A stretch of 64,000 nt of DNA from Sphingomonas pituitosa NBRC 102491 (GTDB lineage Bacteria; Pseudomonadota; Alphaproteobacteria; Sphingomonadales; Sphingomonadaceae). The stretch is from positions 248,001 to 312,000 of the forward strand of contig NZ_BCYY01000002.1 of the NCBI RefSeq assembly GCF_001598435.1, given 5' to 3'. Positions 8,580-17,301 of the stretch are shown in pieces. The notes beneath the pieces were generated by a model. The model was not told the origin of the DNA and did no database searches. It saw nothing but the letters and a program-made list of their open reading frames with translations. Within the stretch, counting starts at the first letter, position 1, and the number at the start of each line of letters is the position of its first letter. The position numbers were made by a program, and so were the translations under genes.

Positions 8580-9224
8580 CTCCCCTATTTCGACGCTTGG
8601 CGTGCGCTGTCGCGCCGACAGCTCGCATCCCTCCTCGTCCTTGCCCTTGCCGTTGTCCTGGCGAACATTCGGCAACCCTATCCGACGATCGCGCCGCTAC
8701 AGCATGTGCCGACCGTGCTGCTGATCGCAGCGGCCCCTTTGCTGTTGCGGCGCTGGCCGATTTCCGATTCGGCGGTCCTCGGGCTGCTCCTGTTCTGGCT
8801 GCTGCACACGCTAGGCGGCCGCTATACCTACTCGAACGTTCCATATGACCAATGGGCGGTGGCAGTTACCGGGCATGGCATCAGCGATGCGCTTGGCCTC
8901 ACCCGCAACGGCTATGATCGCCTGGTGCATCTGGCATTCGGGCTGTTGTGGGTCGCCCCCTTCGCCGAGGCCATGCGCCGTCATGCCGGCATGGGATCAC
9001 AGGCAAGCGTCTGGACCGCATTCCTGTTCGTCGGCGCAGTCAGTGCCTTTTACGAAATCTTCGAATGGCTGCTGACCATGCTGGTCGCGCCCGGACTGGC
9101 CGACGAATATAACGGCCAGCAGGGTGACGTCTGGGATCCGCAGAAGGACATGGCGATCGCCATGCTCGGCGCTGCAATTGCAGTTCTCTGGGTAAAGCCA
9201 GGCAGCAAGAAGCGGCAAATATGA
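8577..9224 (+). CDS. DUF2238 / YjdF-like inner-membrane protein
   Basis: 215 residues with about six hydrophobic segments (LASLLVLALAVVLA, VLLIAAAPLLLRRW, AVLGLLLFWLLHTLGG, LVHLAFGLLWVAPF, TAFLFVGAVSAFYEIFEW). Motifs such as YDRLVHLAFGLL, AFYEIFEW and EYNGQQGDVWDPQKDM are typical of the DUF2238 family, which includes E. coli YjdF, function unknown. Conserved His, Glu and Asp residues near membrane borders suggest metal binding or catalysis; that is inference. The start ATG lies inside a perfect hairpin and has no well-placed ribosome-binding site outside it. It follows the thiolase gene by 56 bases. Confidence 0.85.
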   Translation: MLPYFDAWRALSRRQLASLLVLALAVVLANIRQPYPTIAPLQHVPTVLLIAAAPLLLRRWPISDSAVLGLLLFWLLHTLGGRYTYSNVPYDQWAVAVTGHGISDALGLTRNGYDRLVHLAFGLLWVAPFAEAMRRHAGMGSQASVWTAFLFVGAVSAFYEIFEWLLTMLVAPGLADEYNGQQGDVWDPQKDMAIAMLGAAIAVLWVKPGSKKRQI

Positions 9225-9246
9225 TCAGCGCGCCGTAGGGCGCGCG

Positions 9247-9729
9247 CTAGCGGACCGTCTCGCCCGGCTCCGTTCCCCAGATCCGCGCCTGCTCGACATA
9301 GCCGGCGCGCCCGCCGGCATCGAACCAGCACCAGCCGCTGCTGCATGCGCTGATCTTGCCCACCACGCCCGGCGCCGCCCGCCAGCTGATGTGCGAATCG
9401 CCCGACGGGCTGCTGTGCAGCTCCGCCACACCGCCGGCGACGATCGCGGTGCGCTTGTCGTCGAGCAGATTGGCCTGCATCCAGCCCTCCGCCCCGTCCG
9501 GATCGCGAACCTTCACCCACGCGCCGTAGCTGGCGAGCACTTTCACCGGCAGCCCGCGCCGCTGGTAGAACCAGTTGGTCGGATAGTTACGCCCCGGCCC
9601 GGTCCGCATCCGCGCCTTGCTCGCCTTCAAAGAGGCATAATAAGGTGGCTTGCGCTCCGCCTGCGCAGGGGTGGCCAGGGCGACGAGCGCCAGGGCGGTG
9701 ATACCGATCGAAAGACGCCGATGCTGCAT
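9247..9729 (-). CDS. Secreted protein with SH3-like (SH3b) domains
   Basis: 160 residues: signal peptide (SIGITALALVALATPAQA) and a mature part made of bacterial SH3-like repeats. The phrases RMRTGPGRNYPTNWFYQRRG, VKVRDPDGAEGWMQANLL and APGVVGKISACSSGWCWFDAGGRAGYVEQ are typical of SH3b modules, the first with the RTGPG motif. Such proteins sit in the periplasm and often bind peptidoglycan. ATG at 9729 follows GGAG. It is divergent from the dehydrogenase gene, with 73 bases between the two starts. The partner or substrate is unknown. Confidence 0.85.
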   Translation of the reverse strand: MQHRRLSIGITALALVALATPAQAERKPPYYASLKASKARMRTGPGRNYPTNWFYQRRGLPVKVLASYGAWVKVRDPDGAEGWMQANLLDDKRTAIVAGGVAELHSSPSGDSHISWRAAPGVVGKISACSSGWCWFDAGGRAGYVEQARIWGTEPGETVR

Positions 9730-9802
9730 GCTCCGTCTATCGACCAGCGCGCCGCGTGCTTCAACCGTTGACTGTATCCGCGGCACCGGCCAATCCCTTG
9801 CC

Positions 9803-10801
9803 ATGGCCGATCCCACGCGACCGTCCCGCCCCCGGGTGATCGTCACCCGCGCGCTGCCGCAAGCCAGCGAGGCGCGGATGGGGGAGCTGTTCGAATCGGC
9901 TCCCAACCCCGACGATACCCCGATGGACGCTGCCGCGCTGACCGCAGCCATGGCCGAGGCGGACGTGCTGGTGCCCACCGTCACCGATCGCATCACGGCA
10001 GAGCTGATCGCCGCCGCCCCCGATCGGCTGCGGCTGATCGCCAATTACGGCGCCGGCGTCGGGCATATCGATCTCAAGGCGGCGCGTGCGCGCGGCGTCG
10101 TCGTCACCAACACGCCGGGCGTGCTGACCGACGACACCGCCGACATGGCGATGGCGCTGATCCTCGCCGTGCCGCGCCGGCTGGTGGAGGGCGACAAGCT
10201 GGTCCGCTCGGGCGAATGGCGCGGGTGGAGCCCCACCAGCATGCGCGGCCACCGCATCGGCGGGCGCAAGCTCGGCATCCTCGGCATGGGCCGGATCGGC
10301 CAGGCGGTGGCGCAGCGCGCCCGCGCGTTCGGGCTGCAGATCCATTATCACGGCCGCCACCGGGTGCATGAGGTGCTCGAGCACCAGCTGGGCGCGACCT
10401 ATCATGACGATCTCGATGCGATGCTCGACGCAATCGACATCCTGACGATCCACACGCCGCACACCGCCACGACGAACGGCCTGATCGACGCCCGACGGCT
10501 CGATCTGCTGGGGCCGGAGGGCTGGCTGATCAACACGGCGCGCGGCGAGATCGTCGATCCGGAAGCGCTGGTCGCGGCGTTGCAAGCGCGTCGCATCGCC
10601 GGCGCGGGTCTCGACGTCTATGTCGACGAACCGAACGTCGATCCGCGGCTGATCGCGCTGGAGAATGTGGTGCTGCTGCCGCACCTTGGCTCGGCGACGT
10701 TCGAGGCGCGCGAGGCGATGGGAATGAAGGTCATCGCCAATATCCGCAGCTGGGCGGATGGGCACCGCCCGCCGGACCAGGTGTTCGAGGGGTGGTTGTA
10801 G
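9803..10801 (+). CDS. D-2-hydroxyacid dehydrogenase (glyoxylate/hydroxypyruvate reductase type)
   Basis: NAD(P)-dependent reductase of 2-ketoacids, cytoplasmic, 332 residues. Rossmann motif GMGRIGQAVAQRARAFG in the middle; catalytic Arg in NTARGEIVD, Glu in DVYVDEPNVD and His in LLPHLGSAT. The sequence is closest in style to the GyaR glyoxylate reductase / D-glycerate dehydrogenase group. With malate synthase G in the same window, glyoxylate is a plausible substrate, but the genes are about 4 kb apart and not one operon. The frame is open upstream; ATG 9803 places the conserved RVIVTRALP strand at the right distance from the N-terminus. Confidence 0.88.
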   Translation: MADPTRPSRPRVIVTRALPQASEARMGELFESAPNPDDTPMDAAALTAAMAEADVLVPTVTDRITAELIAAAPDRLRLIANYGAGVGHIDLKAARARGVVVTNTPGVLTDDTADMAMALILAVPRRLVEGDKLVRSGEWRGWSPTSMRGHRIGGRKLGILGMGRIGQAVAQRARAFGLQIHYHGRHRVHEVLEHQLGATYHDDLDAMLDAIDILTIHTPHTATTNGLIDARRLDLLGPEGWLINTARGEIVDPEALVAALQARRIAGAGLDVYVDEPNVDPRLIALENVVLLPHLGSATFEAREAMGMKVIANIRSWADGHRPPDQVFEGWL

Positions 10802-10812
10802 GCCGCTCTGCT

Positions 10813-10842
10813 TAAGCCCCTCCTCCTGCGAGGAGGGGCTTA
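10813..10842. terminator. Bidirectional palindromic terminator between convergent genes
   Basis: A perfect 13-bp stem, TAAGCCCCTCCTC / GAGGAGGGGCTTA, with loop CTGC, lies 11 bases after the dehydrogenase stop and 11 bases before the end of the convergent flavoprotein gene. It lacks a long T-run on either side, so it may act as a Rho-blocking or mRNA-stabilising hairpin rather than a classical terminator. Its CCCCTCCTC composition resembles the larger palindromic repeat at 49878-50010. Confidence 0.6.
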
Positions 10843-10853
10843 GCATCGTACCA

Positions 10854-12257
10854 TCAATCCCCGGTCAGGATCCGGTCCACCAGCTGCTTCACCGTCGGCA
10901 CGAACCCGTTCGAATAGAATGGATCGCGCTTGAAGTTGTACGCGGCATGGCCGGCGAACATCAGGTTCTGGTCGGTATCGCCACCATGGGCGATGTCCTG
11001 CAGCGTCTTCTGGATACAGAAACTGCGGGGATCGGCGAGGCGGCCGGTCGAATTGGTCTCGGTATCCGCCCAGGACGAGAACTGGCACTGGCTGAGGCAG
11101 CCCATGCAGTCGGCCTGGTCCTTGCGGATGATCTGCTGGTCCTCGCTCGTCACGAACACCAGCGTGTTGTCCGGCGTCTTGAGCGCGCTGGTGAAGCCCA
11201 GGCCGAACCATTCGCGGGCGCGCAGCAGGTCGTTGCGCGTCACCCAGAAATTCTTGCCCTTCACCCCCACGTCGAGCTGGAAGGTGTGATCCCCCGCCGC
11301 CTCGGTCGAGTAGGGAATCTGGCGCTCGCTGCGGGCTTCGAGATGGCGCAGGAACGGGTTGCGCACCGCGCTGGAATAGAAGCCGGTCGGCGAGAAGCGG
11401 TGCAGCAGCACGTCGCCTTCCTCGATCTCCATCAGCTTGGCCTTCCAGCCTTCGGGGATCGGGCTTTCCTGCGTCAGCAGCGGGCGCGTGCCGAACTGGA
11501 AGGCGATCGCGCCGAGCTCGGGGTTGTCGATCCAGTCGTTCCAGTCGCGCAGGTACCAGACGCCGCCGGCCATCACGATCGGCACGCTGTCCGGCAGGCC
11601 GCCCTCGCGCATCACCTCGCGCAGCGCCTTGACGCGCGGATAAGGGTCCTGCGGCGCGCGCGGGTCCTCGGCGTTGGACAGGCCGTTATGGCCGCCGGCG
11701 AGCCAGGGGTCTTCATAGACGACCGCCGCCAGCCATTCCTGCGCCTTCGAGTATGCCCGCTTCCAAAGCGCGCGGAAGGCGCGGCCGGAGCTGACGATCG
11801 GCAGGTAGCTCACCTCGTGGTGCGCCGCGATCTCGCTGAGCTTGTACGGCATGCCCGCGCCGCAGGTGACGCCCGCCACCATGCCCTTGGTACGCTCCAG
11901 CACGCCCTGGAGGACGCGCTGCGCGCCGCCCATTTCCCAGAGCACGTTGATGTTGATCGCGCCCTTGCCGCCGGCGATGTCGAACGCGCGCTTCACCTGC
12001 TGGACGGCGCCTTCGATCGCGTACTGGATCAGCTCTTCATGGCGTTCGCGGCGCGTGAGGGCACGGTAGATCTGCGGGATGATCTTGCCATCCGCGTCAT
12101 AGCTGTCGGCGTTGACCGCGCTCACCGTGCCGATGCCGCCGGCGGCCGCCCAGGCCCCCGCGCTGGCATGGTTGGTCGCTGCGACGCCCTTCCCGCCCTC
12201 GACCAGCGGCCATACTTCACGACCGTTGTAGTTGATGGGCGAAAGACCCTTGAACAC
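10854..12257 (-). CDS. Nitronate monooxygenase-family flavoprotein with a C-terminal cysteine cluster
   Basis: 467 residues from GTG 12257, which follows GGAGG at four-base spacing. The TIM-barrel FMN fold of the 2-nitropropane dioxygenase family is shown by PLVEGGKGVAATNH, TCGAGMPYKLSEIAA, VYEDPWLAGGHNGLSN, PIVMAGGVWY and FQFGTRPLLTQES. Family members oxidise alkyl nitronates or reduce enoyl substrates; the natural substrate here is unknown. Unusually, the C-terminal part carries DCMGCLSQCQFSSW (C-x2-C-x3-C) with a fourth cysteine in RSFCIQK, a pattern that could ligate an Fe-S cluster. Related long NMO-family proteins exist in alphaproteobacteria. The gene is monocistronic as far as can be seen. 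Confidence 0.82.
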   Translation of the reverse strand: MFKGLSPINYNGREVWPLVEGGKGVAATNHASAGAWAAAGGIGTVSAVNADSYDADGKIIPQIYRALTRRERHEELIQYAIEGAVQQVKRAFDIAGGKGAININVLWEMGGAQRVLQGVLERTKGMVAGVTCGAGMPYKLSEIAAHHEVSYLPIVSSGRAFRALWKRAYSKAQEWLAAVVYEDPWLAGGHNGLSNAEDPRAPQDPYPRVKALREVMREGGLPDSVPIVMAGGVWYLRDWNDWIDNPELGAIAFQFGTRPLLTQESPIPEGWKAKLMEIEEGDVLLHRFSPTGFYSSAVRNPFLRHLEARSERQIPYSTEAAGDHTFQLDVGVKGKNFWVTRNDLLRAREWFGLGFTSALKTPDNTLVFVTSEDQQIIRKDQADCMGCLSQCQFSSWADTETNSTGRLADPRSFCIQKTLQDIAHGGDTDQNLMFAGHAAYNFKRDPFYSNGFVPTVKQLVDRILTGD

Positions 12258-12336
12258 ATTGCCTCCACAAAAATTGCCGCGCGATGCTAGCCGGAACGGC
12301 CGCAACAAGCGAGTAACAAATAGGACCGGACCGGTC

Positions 12337-13470
12337 TCAGCCCAGCACGCCCGGCCGCCCCATCGCCTGGGCGTAGAGCCGCGCATAGGCCGCAACCATC
12401 TCCGCCTCGTCATACAACGCCGCGGCGCGCAGTCGGTTCGCCTGGCCCACGCGTTCCCGTTCTTCGGGGTGTTGGGCAAGGATGTCGAGCCGGTCCCGCA
12501 ACGACACTTCGGTCCGGTCCGTCGAGAGATACCGCCGATTGGATTCGGAGACCATCGCCGCAATATCCCCTACCTCCGGCGCCACGACCGGCAAGCCGGC
12601 CGCCATCGCCTCCAGTACCGAAATCGGCGCCTGTTCGCTTTTCGAGGAAAGCGCGAACAGGTCGAACAGGCCCAGATAGCGATACGGATTGGCGACGAAG
12701 CCAGGCAGATACACCTGGTCTTCCACCGCCATGGCCTCGGCCTGGTCCAGGATCGCCTGCCGCTCGGGCCCCTCGCCCAGGATGACCAGCTTGAACCGTG
12801 AGCTCATGCCGGCGACGGCGCGGACCAGCATCGGCAGGTCCTTTACCGGGCGCAGCCCGGCGAGGCAGCCGATGAACACCTCGCCCTTGCGGCGCTTCGC
12901 CAGCATCGGGAGAAGCTTGGGGTCGAGCTGGCCGGTAAAGCGGGCGGTCGGCACACCGTTGGCGATGCGCACCAGCCGCTCGGCCGGCTGCTTCCAGAAT
13001 TTGGTCGCGACCTGCTCGAGCTTCTCGGAGGGGACCACCAGCGCATTTGCAGCCGGCAGCGCCATGCGGCGATACATGTTGCGGACGGTGCTCAGCTTCT
13101 CCGCCTCGTCGGCGTTGAACCCGTCCTCATGATGGATGATCGGCGGCAGGCCCTTGCCGAACACGCGCGCCGCCATCACCCCGTCGATCGCGCCCCAGTT
13201 ATAGGTGAGCACCAGGTCGAAGCGCCGCATAAACCGGGCGATCTGCTCGTACCGCTTGACCGAGGGCTTGCCGGTGAGCGGCGGCGGATCGAGCGCAATC
13301 TCGTATTTGATGTGCCTGTCGATCGCCTCGCGGGCGCCGAGCTGGTCGGGCATCGCCGAGACGATGGTGTGCCGGGCGCGGTCGCCGAACGCGTTCATCA
13401 GCTGCACCGCCCGCGCTTCTTTGCCGCCGAGCGCGAAGGTGGAATGTAGATGGAGGATGTGGATCGACAT
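12337..13470 (-). CDS. GT4-family glycosyltransferase
   Basis: 377-residue GT-B glycosyltransferase. The N-terminal domain starts HILHLHSTFALGGKEARAVQL, with the Gly-rich loop typical of group 1 enzymes. The C-terminal nucleotide-sugar domain has GCLAGLRPVKDLPMLV, LVILGEGPERQAI and the EX7E motif in SEQAPISVLEAMAAGLPVVAP. It transfers a sugar from an NDP-sugar donor, retaining configuration; donor and acceptor cannot be read. No capsule or lipopolysaccharide cluster surrounds it. The alpha/beta-hydrolase gene lies 12 bases upstream on the same strand, so they probably share a transcript. Confidence 0.9.
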   Translation of the reverse strand: MSIHILHLHSTFALGGKEARAVQLMNAFGDRARHTIVSAMPDQLGAREAIDRHIKYEIALDPPPLTGKPSVKRYEQIARFMRRFDLVLTYNWGAIDGVMAARVFGKGLPPIIHHEDGFNADEAEKLSTVRNMYRRMALPAANALVVPSEKLEQVATKFWKQPAERLVRIANGVPTARFTGQLDPKLLPMLAKRRKGEVFIGCLAGLRPVKDLPMLVRAVAGMSSRFKLVILGEGPERQAILDQAEAMAVEDQVYLPGFVANPYRYLGLFDLFALSSKSEQAPISVLEAMAAGLPVVAPEVGDIAAMVSESNRRYLSTDRTEVSLRDRLDILAQHPEERERVGQANRLRAAALYDEAEMVAAYARLYAQAMGRPGVLG

Positions 13471-13482
13471 GGGGGCCGGGGT

Positions 13483-14367
13483 TTAGCGGGGGTTTGCGAT
13501 CACCGCCACCTTCCCCAGCAGCCGCTCGATCCCCGCCACCGCCGCCGGCTCGTCGAGAGTCGGAGCATGGCCCACCCCCGCCACCGTCACCAGCTCTGCG
13601 CCCGGCACCCGCGCGACCATCTTTTCGGCCGTCTCGGCACGCAGGATGTCGGATCGCTCGCCGCGCACCACCAGCAGCGGCCGGCCGGCAAGTGCGTCGA
13701 TCGTCGGCCACATGTCCGGTCCCGCCTCGTTGCCCGGCACGCGGAACGGCTCGGCGATCTTCATGTCATAGTCGAGCACGATGCGGCCCTGGCTGTTCAC
13801 CCGGTGCAGCCGCTTGGCCATCGCCAGCCAGTCCTCGATCGCATAATCGGGATACACGTCCGCATTCGCCTCTGCGACGCCGCGGGCGGCGTGCATCCAG
13901 GTCGGGTACCAGACCTGCTTGCCGACATAGCTGCGGATGCGCCCCAACCCTGCCGGGTTCAGCTCCGGCCCGACATCGTTCAGCACCGCGCCGGCCAGCT
14001 TGCCGCCGTCGGTCGCCGCGAGCAGCATCGTCACGATGCCGCCCAGCGACGTGCCCACCGCCACGAACTTCTCGATCTTCAGCTCGGCGAGCAGCGCTTC
14101 CACGTCCTGCAGATAGACGAGGGGTGCATAGGTCATCGGATCCTTGGCATAGCCGCTCTCGCCGCGTCCGCGGAATTCGACGCACAGCACCCGCCATTCG
14201 CCCGAAAACCGCGCGGCAACGTCCGCGAAGTCGCGCGCGTTGCGGGTGAGGCCCGGGAAGCAGAGCAGCGGCGGGCGGTCGGCGCGGCCCGGATAGTCGC
14301 GATAATGCAGCCGCAGGCCGTCTTTCGACCACCAAACGCCATCGGAGTAGTTGCGCCGAGCATCCAT
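13483..14367 (-). CDS. Alpha/beta-fold hydrolase
   Basis: 294 residues. Oxyanion region LLCFPGLTRNARDF, nucleophile Ser in VGTSLGG (GxSxG), acid in RGERSDIL and His in VAGVGHAPTLDEP complete the catalytic triad. The family covers esterases, lipases, epoxide hydrolases and C-C hydrolases, so the substrate is open. It starts with ATG 14367, only 18 bases from the divergent selO start, so the two promoters must overlap each other's coding ends. It is probably co-transcribed with the GT4 gene downstream. Confidence 0.88.
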   Translation of the reverse strand: MDARRNYSDGVWWSKDGLRLHYRDYPGRADRPPLLCFPGLTRNARDFADVAARFSGEWRVLCVEFRGRGESGYAKDPMTYAPLVYLQDVEALLAELKIEKFVAVGTSLGGIVTMLLAATDGGKLAGAVLNDVGPELNPAGLGRIRSYVGKQVWYPTWMHAARGVAEANADVYPDYAIEDWLAMAKRLHRVNSQGRIVLDYDMKIAEPFRVPGNEAGPDMWPTIDALAGRPLLVVRGERSDILRAETAEKMVARVPGAELVTVAGVGHAPTLDEPAAVAGIERLLGKVAVIANPR

Positions 14368-14385
14368 CGCGCCCCATATCGCCGC

Positions 14386-15735
14386 ATGGCCTTCGCTCCG
14401 CAACAGGCGATCCTCGACCTCGGGGATGGCTTCTACGATCCGGTGGCGCCCGCGCGCTTCCCCCAGACCATCCTCCGCTTTCGCAACGACCGCGCCGCTG
14501 CGGCCGTGGGGCTGGAGGGGCTGAGCGATGCCGAATGGCTCGCCCATTTCGCCCGCTTTGAACCGCTGCCCGGCAGCCTGCCCGAGCCGCTGGCACTGCG
14601 CTATCACGGCCACCAGTTCCGGGTGTACAATCCCGAGATCGGCGACGGTCGCGGTTTCCTGTTCGCGCAGATGACCGACGACGCCGGCAGGCTGATGGAC
14701 CTCGGTACCAAGGGATCGGGCCAGACGCCCTATAGCCGCTTCGGCGACGGTCGGCTGACGCTCAAGGGCGGCGTGCGCGAGATCCTGGCGACCGAGATGC
14801 TCGAGGCGCTGGGCGTTACCACCAGCCGGACCTTCTCGCTGGTCGAGACCGGCGAATCGCTCCATCGCGGCGACGAGCCCTCCCCCACCCGTTCCTCGGT
14901 GCTGGTCCGGCTCAACCACGGCCATATCCGCATCGGCACCTTCCAACGGCTCGCCTATTTCCAGGACGAGGAAGGGCTGCGGAAGCTCACCGCCTATGTC
15001 CTCCACCATTATTACGGCGAGCAAGACGGGCCGGACGCGCCGGAACGCCTGCTAGCCCATGTCGTCGCGCGCACTGCACGGCTGGCGGGCCAGTTCATGG
15101 CCGCCGGCTTCGTTCACGGCGTGCTGAACAGCGACAACATCAACGTGACGGGCGAGAGCTTCGATTACGGTCCCTGGCGCTTCGTGCCGAGCTGGGCGCC
15201 GAACTTCACCGCCGCCTATTTCGACCATGCGGGGCTCTACGCCTTCGGCCGCCAGCCCGAGGCGATCTATTGGGACGCGATGCAGCTCGCCATCTCGCTC
15301 CGACTGATCGCCGAGGAAGCGCCGCTGATCGCCGCGCTGGAAGGCTTCGCGCCGGCCTATCACCGCGAGGAGGCGAATGCCGTGCTCTGGCGCCTCGGCG
15401 TCCAGCCGCGCGACGAAGCCGGCGACCGCGCGCTCACCGAAGCGGTGGAAGTGGCGCTGAACCAGACCGGCACGCTGCTCGACCGCTTCTATTTCGACGC
15501 GTTCGGCGGCATCCTGCCCGACAGCTATGGCAGCGACTTCGCCGAGGTCCGCAGCCGCCTTGCCGACTACCGGCCGCGCAAGGCGCGCGACCATGGCTAT
15601 TGGCGGGGCGAACCCTGTTCGATGCTGATCGAGGAGGTCGAATCGCTGTGGTCCGCCATTTCCGAGCGCGACGACTGGGCACCGCTCACCGCCAAGGTGG
15701 CCGCCATCCGCGCCATGGGCGAGGCTCTGGCCTAG
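14386..15735 (+). CDS. selO: Protein adenylyltransferase SelO (YdiU/UPF0061)
   Basis: Pseudokinase-fold enzyme that binds ATP in a flipped orientation and AMPylates Ser, Thr or Tyr of proteins, linked in other bacteria to oxidative-stress response. The 449 residues show family motifs: ALRYHGHQFRVYNPEIGDGR, LGTKGSGQTPYSRFGDGRLT (nucleotide-binding Lys), REILATEMLEALGV (Glu) and GVLNSDNINVTGESFDYGPW (metal-binding Asn and Asp). It is slightly shorter than E. coli YdiU (478). The frame is open far upstream, but ATG 14386 gives the conserved FYDPVAPARFP at the expected place. Start-to-start distance to the divergent hydrolase is 18 bases. Confidence 0.93.
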   Translation: MAFAPQQAILDLGDGFYDPVAPARFPQTILRFRNDRAAAAVGLEGLSDAEWLAHFARFEPLPGSLPEPLALRYHGHQFRVYNPEIGDGRGFLFAQMTDDAGRLMDLGTKGSGQTPYSRFGDGRLTLKGGVREILATEMLEALGVTTSRTFSLVETGESLHRGDEPSPTRSSVLVRLNHGHIRIGTFQRLAYFQDEEGLRKLTAYVLHHYYGEQDGPDAPERLLAHVVARTARLAGQFMAAGFVHGVLNSDNINVTGESFDYGPWRFVPSWAPNFTAAYFDHAGLYAFGRQPEAIYWDAMQLAISLRLIAEEAPLIAALEGFAPAYHREEANAVLWRLGVQPRDEAGDRALTEAVEVALNQTGTLLDRFYFDAFGGILPDSYGSDFAEVRSRLADYRPRKARDHGYWRGEPCSMLIEEVESLWSAISERDDWAPLTAKVAAIRAMGEALA

Positions 15736-15795
15736 CGCCGGGAAATCGGGCAAGAGCGATAGTAACAGGGGCAACGAACCAGAAACAGAAGGCCC

Positions 15796-17211
15796 ATGCC
15801 GGACCAGGAACTCCTTTCGACCGAACCCGCAACCGGCGCCGTGCTTTGGCGCCACCCGATCGGGGATGCGGATACCGAAGTTGCCATCGCCCGCGCCAGC
15901 TGGGCCGGTTGGGCCGCGCGTCCGCTCGCCGTGCGGATCGAGGCGCTGCGCCGCTTCGCCAATGTCGTCCGGCAGCGCGCCGACGCCTTTACCGACTTGC
16001 TCGCCCGCGAGACCGGCAAGCCGCTCTGGGAAGCGCGCACCGAAGTCGAGACGGTGATCGCCAAGGTCGACATCTCGGTCACCAGCTATTCGGAACGCAC
16101 CGGCCAGCGCCGCATCGAAGCGCCGATGAACACGCGTCTCGCGCTGCGGCACAAGCCGCACGGCGTGCTCGCGGTACTGGGCCCGTACAACTTCCCGGCG
16201 CATCTGCCGAACGGCCACATCGTGCCTGCGTTGCTCGCCGGCAATGCCGTGGTGTTCAAGCCTTCGGAGAAGACGCCCGCCAGCGGCGCCTTCCTCGTCG
16301 AGTGCTTCCACGCCGCCGGCATCCCCGAAGGCTGCATCCGCCTGCTGGTCGGCGGCCCGGATCAGGGCAAGGCGCTGGCCAGCCATCCGGACATCGACGG
16401 CCTGCTCTTCACCGGCTCGGCGAATACCGGCATCGCGCTCAACCGCCAGTTCGCCGCGCGGCCGGAAAAGATCCTTGCGCTGGAAATGGGCGGCAACAAC
16501 CCGATCGTGGTGTGGAACACGCCGGACCTCTATTCGGCCGCGGTGCTGGTGGTGCAGTCCGCCTTCACCACCGCCGGCCAGCGCTGCACCGCCGCGCGCC
16601 GGCTGATCGTCGACGAGAAATTGTTCGAGCCGCTGATGGCCGAGCTCAACAAGCTGATCGGCCGCCTGATCATCGGCGAGCCGCATGCCGACCCCCAGCC
16701 CTTCATGGGCCCGGTGATCGACAACAACACCGCCGACATGCTCACCGAAAGCTTCCTGACGCTCTCCACCATGGGCGGCCGTCCGCTCCGCCACATGGAG
16801 CGGCTGATCGAGAACCGCCCTTTCCTCACCCCCGGCGTGGTCGACATGACCGAGGCGCGGGAGAAGGTGGACGTCGAGCTGTTCGGCCCGATCCTCCAGG
16901 TGTTCCGCAAGGCGAGCTTCGAAGAGGCGATCGCCGAGGCGAACGACACCCGCTACGGTCTCTCGGCCAGCCTGGTGAGCCAGGATCCGCGGCTCTACGA
17001 CCAGTTCTGGGCGAACATCCGCGCCGGCATCGTCAACTGGAACAAGCCGACCAACGGTGCCTCCTCGGCGGCGCCGTTCGGCGGCGTCGGCTGGTCGGGC
17101 AATCACCGGCCGAGCGCCTATTATGCGGCGGACTATTGCGCCTATCCGGTCGTCTCCTCGGAATCCGAACAGGCGCGCGCGGCGATGGGCGTGGGGCTGC
17201 GCGACGCCTGA
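15796..17211 (+). CDS. astD: Succinylglutamate-semialdehyde dehydrogenase
   Basis: NAD-dependent aldehyde dehydrogenase of the arginine succinyltransferase pathway, oxidising N-succinylglutamate 5-semialdehyde to N-succinylglutamate. The 471 residues contain the ALDH motifs GPYNFPAHLPNGHIVPALLAGN, FTGSANTG, catalytic Glu in ALEMGGNNP and catalytic Cys in TTAGQRCTAARR. The C-terminal GNHRPSAYYAADYCAYPV is a signature of AstD. The other ast genes are not in the window, so the pathway is split or this copy serves another semialdehyde. Confidence 0.9.
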   Translation: MPDQELLSTEPATGAVLWRHPIGDADTEVAIARASWAGWAARPLAVRIEALRRFANVVRQRADAFTDLLARETGKPLWEARTEVETVIAKVDISVTSYSERTGQRRIEAPMNTRLALRHKPHGVLAVLGPYNFPAHLPNGHIVPALLAGNAVVFKPSEKTPASGAFLVECFHAAGIPEGCIRLLVGGPDQGKALASHPDIDGLLFTGSANTGIALNRQFAARPEKILALEMGGNNPIVVWNTPDLYSAAVLVVQSAFTTAGQRCTAARRLIVDEKLFEPLMAELNKLIGRLIIGEPHADPQPFMGPVIDNNTADMLTESFLTLSTMGGRPLRHMERLIENRPFLTPGVVDMTEAREKVDVELFGPILQVFRKASFEEAIAEANDTRYGLSASLVSQDPRLYDQFWANIRAGIVNWNKPTNGASSAAPFGGVGWSGNHRPSAYYAADYCAYPVVSSESEQARAAMGVGLRDA

Positions 17212-17301
17212 ACCCTGCGTTAGGCTTTTCGAAACCGTGCCGCTTAACGACGGTTTCAGGCCCAAGCCTTCATGGTGCCCGCCTTCGGACGGGACAACAA
17301 C

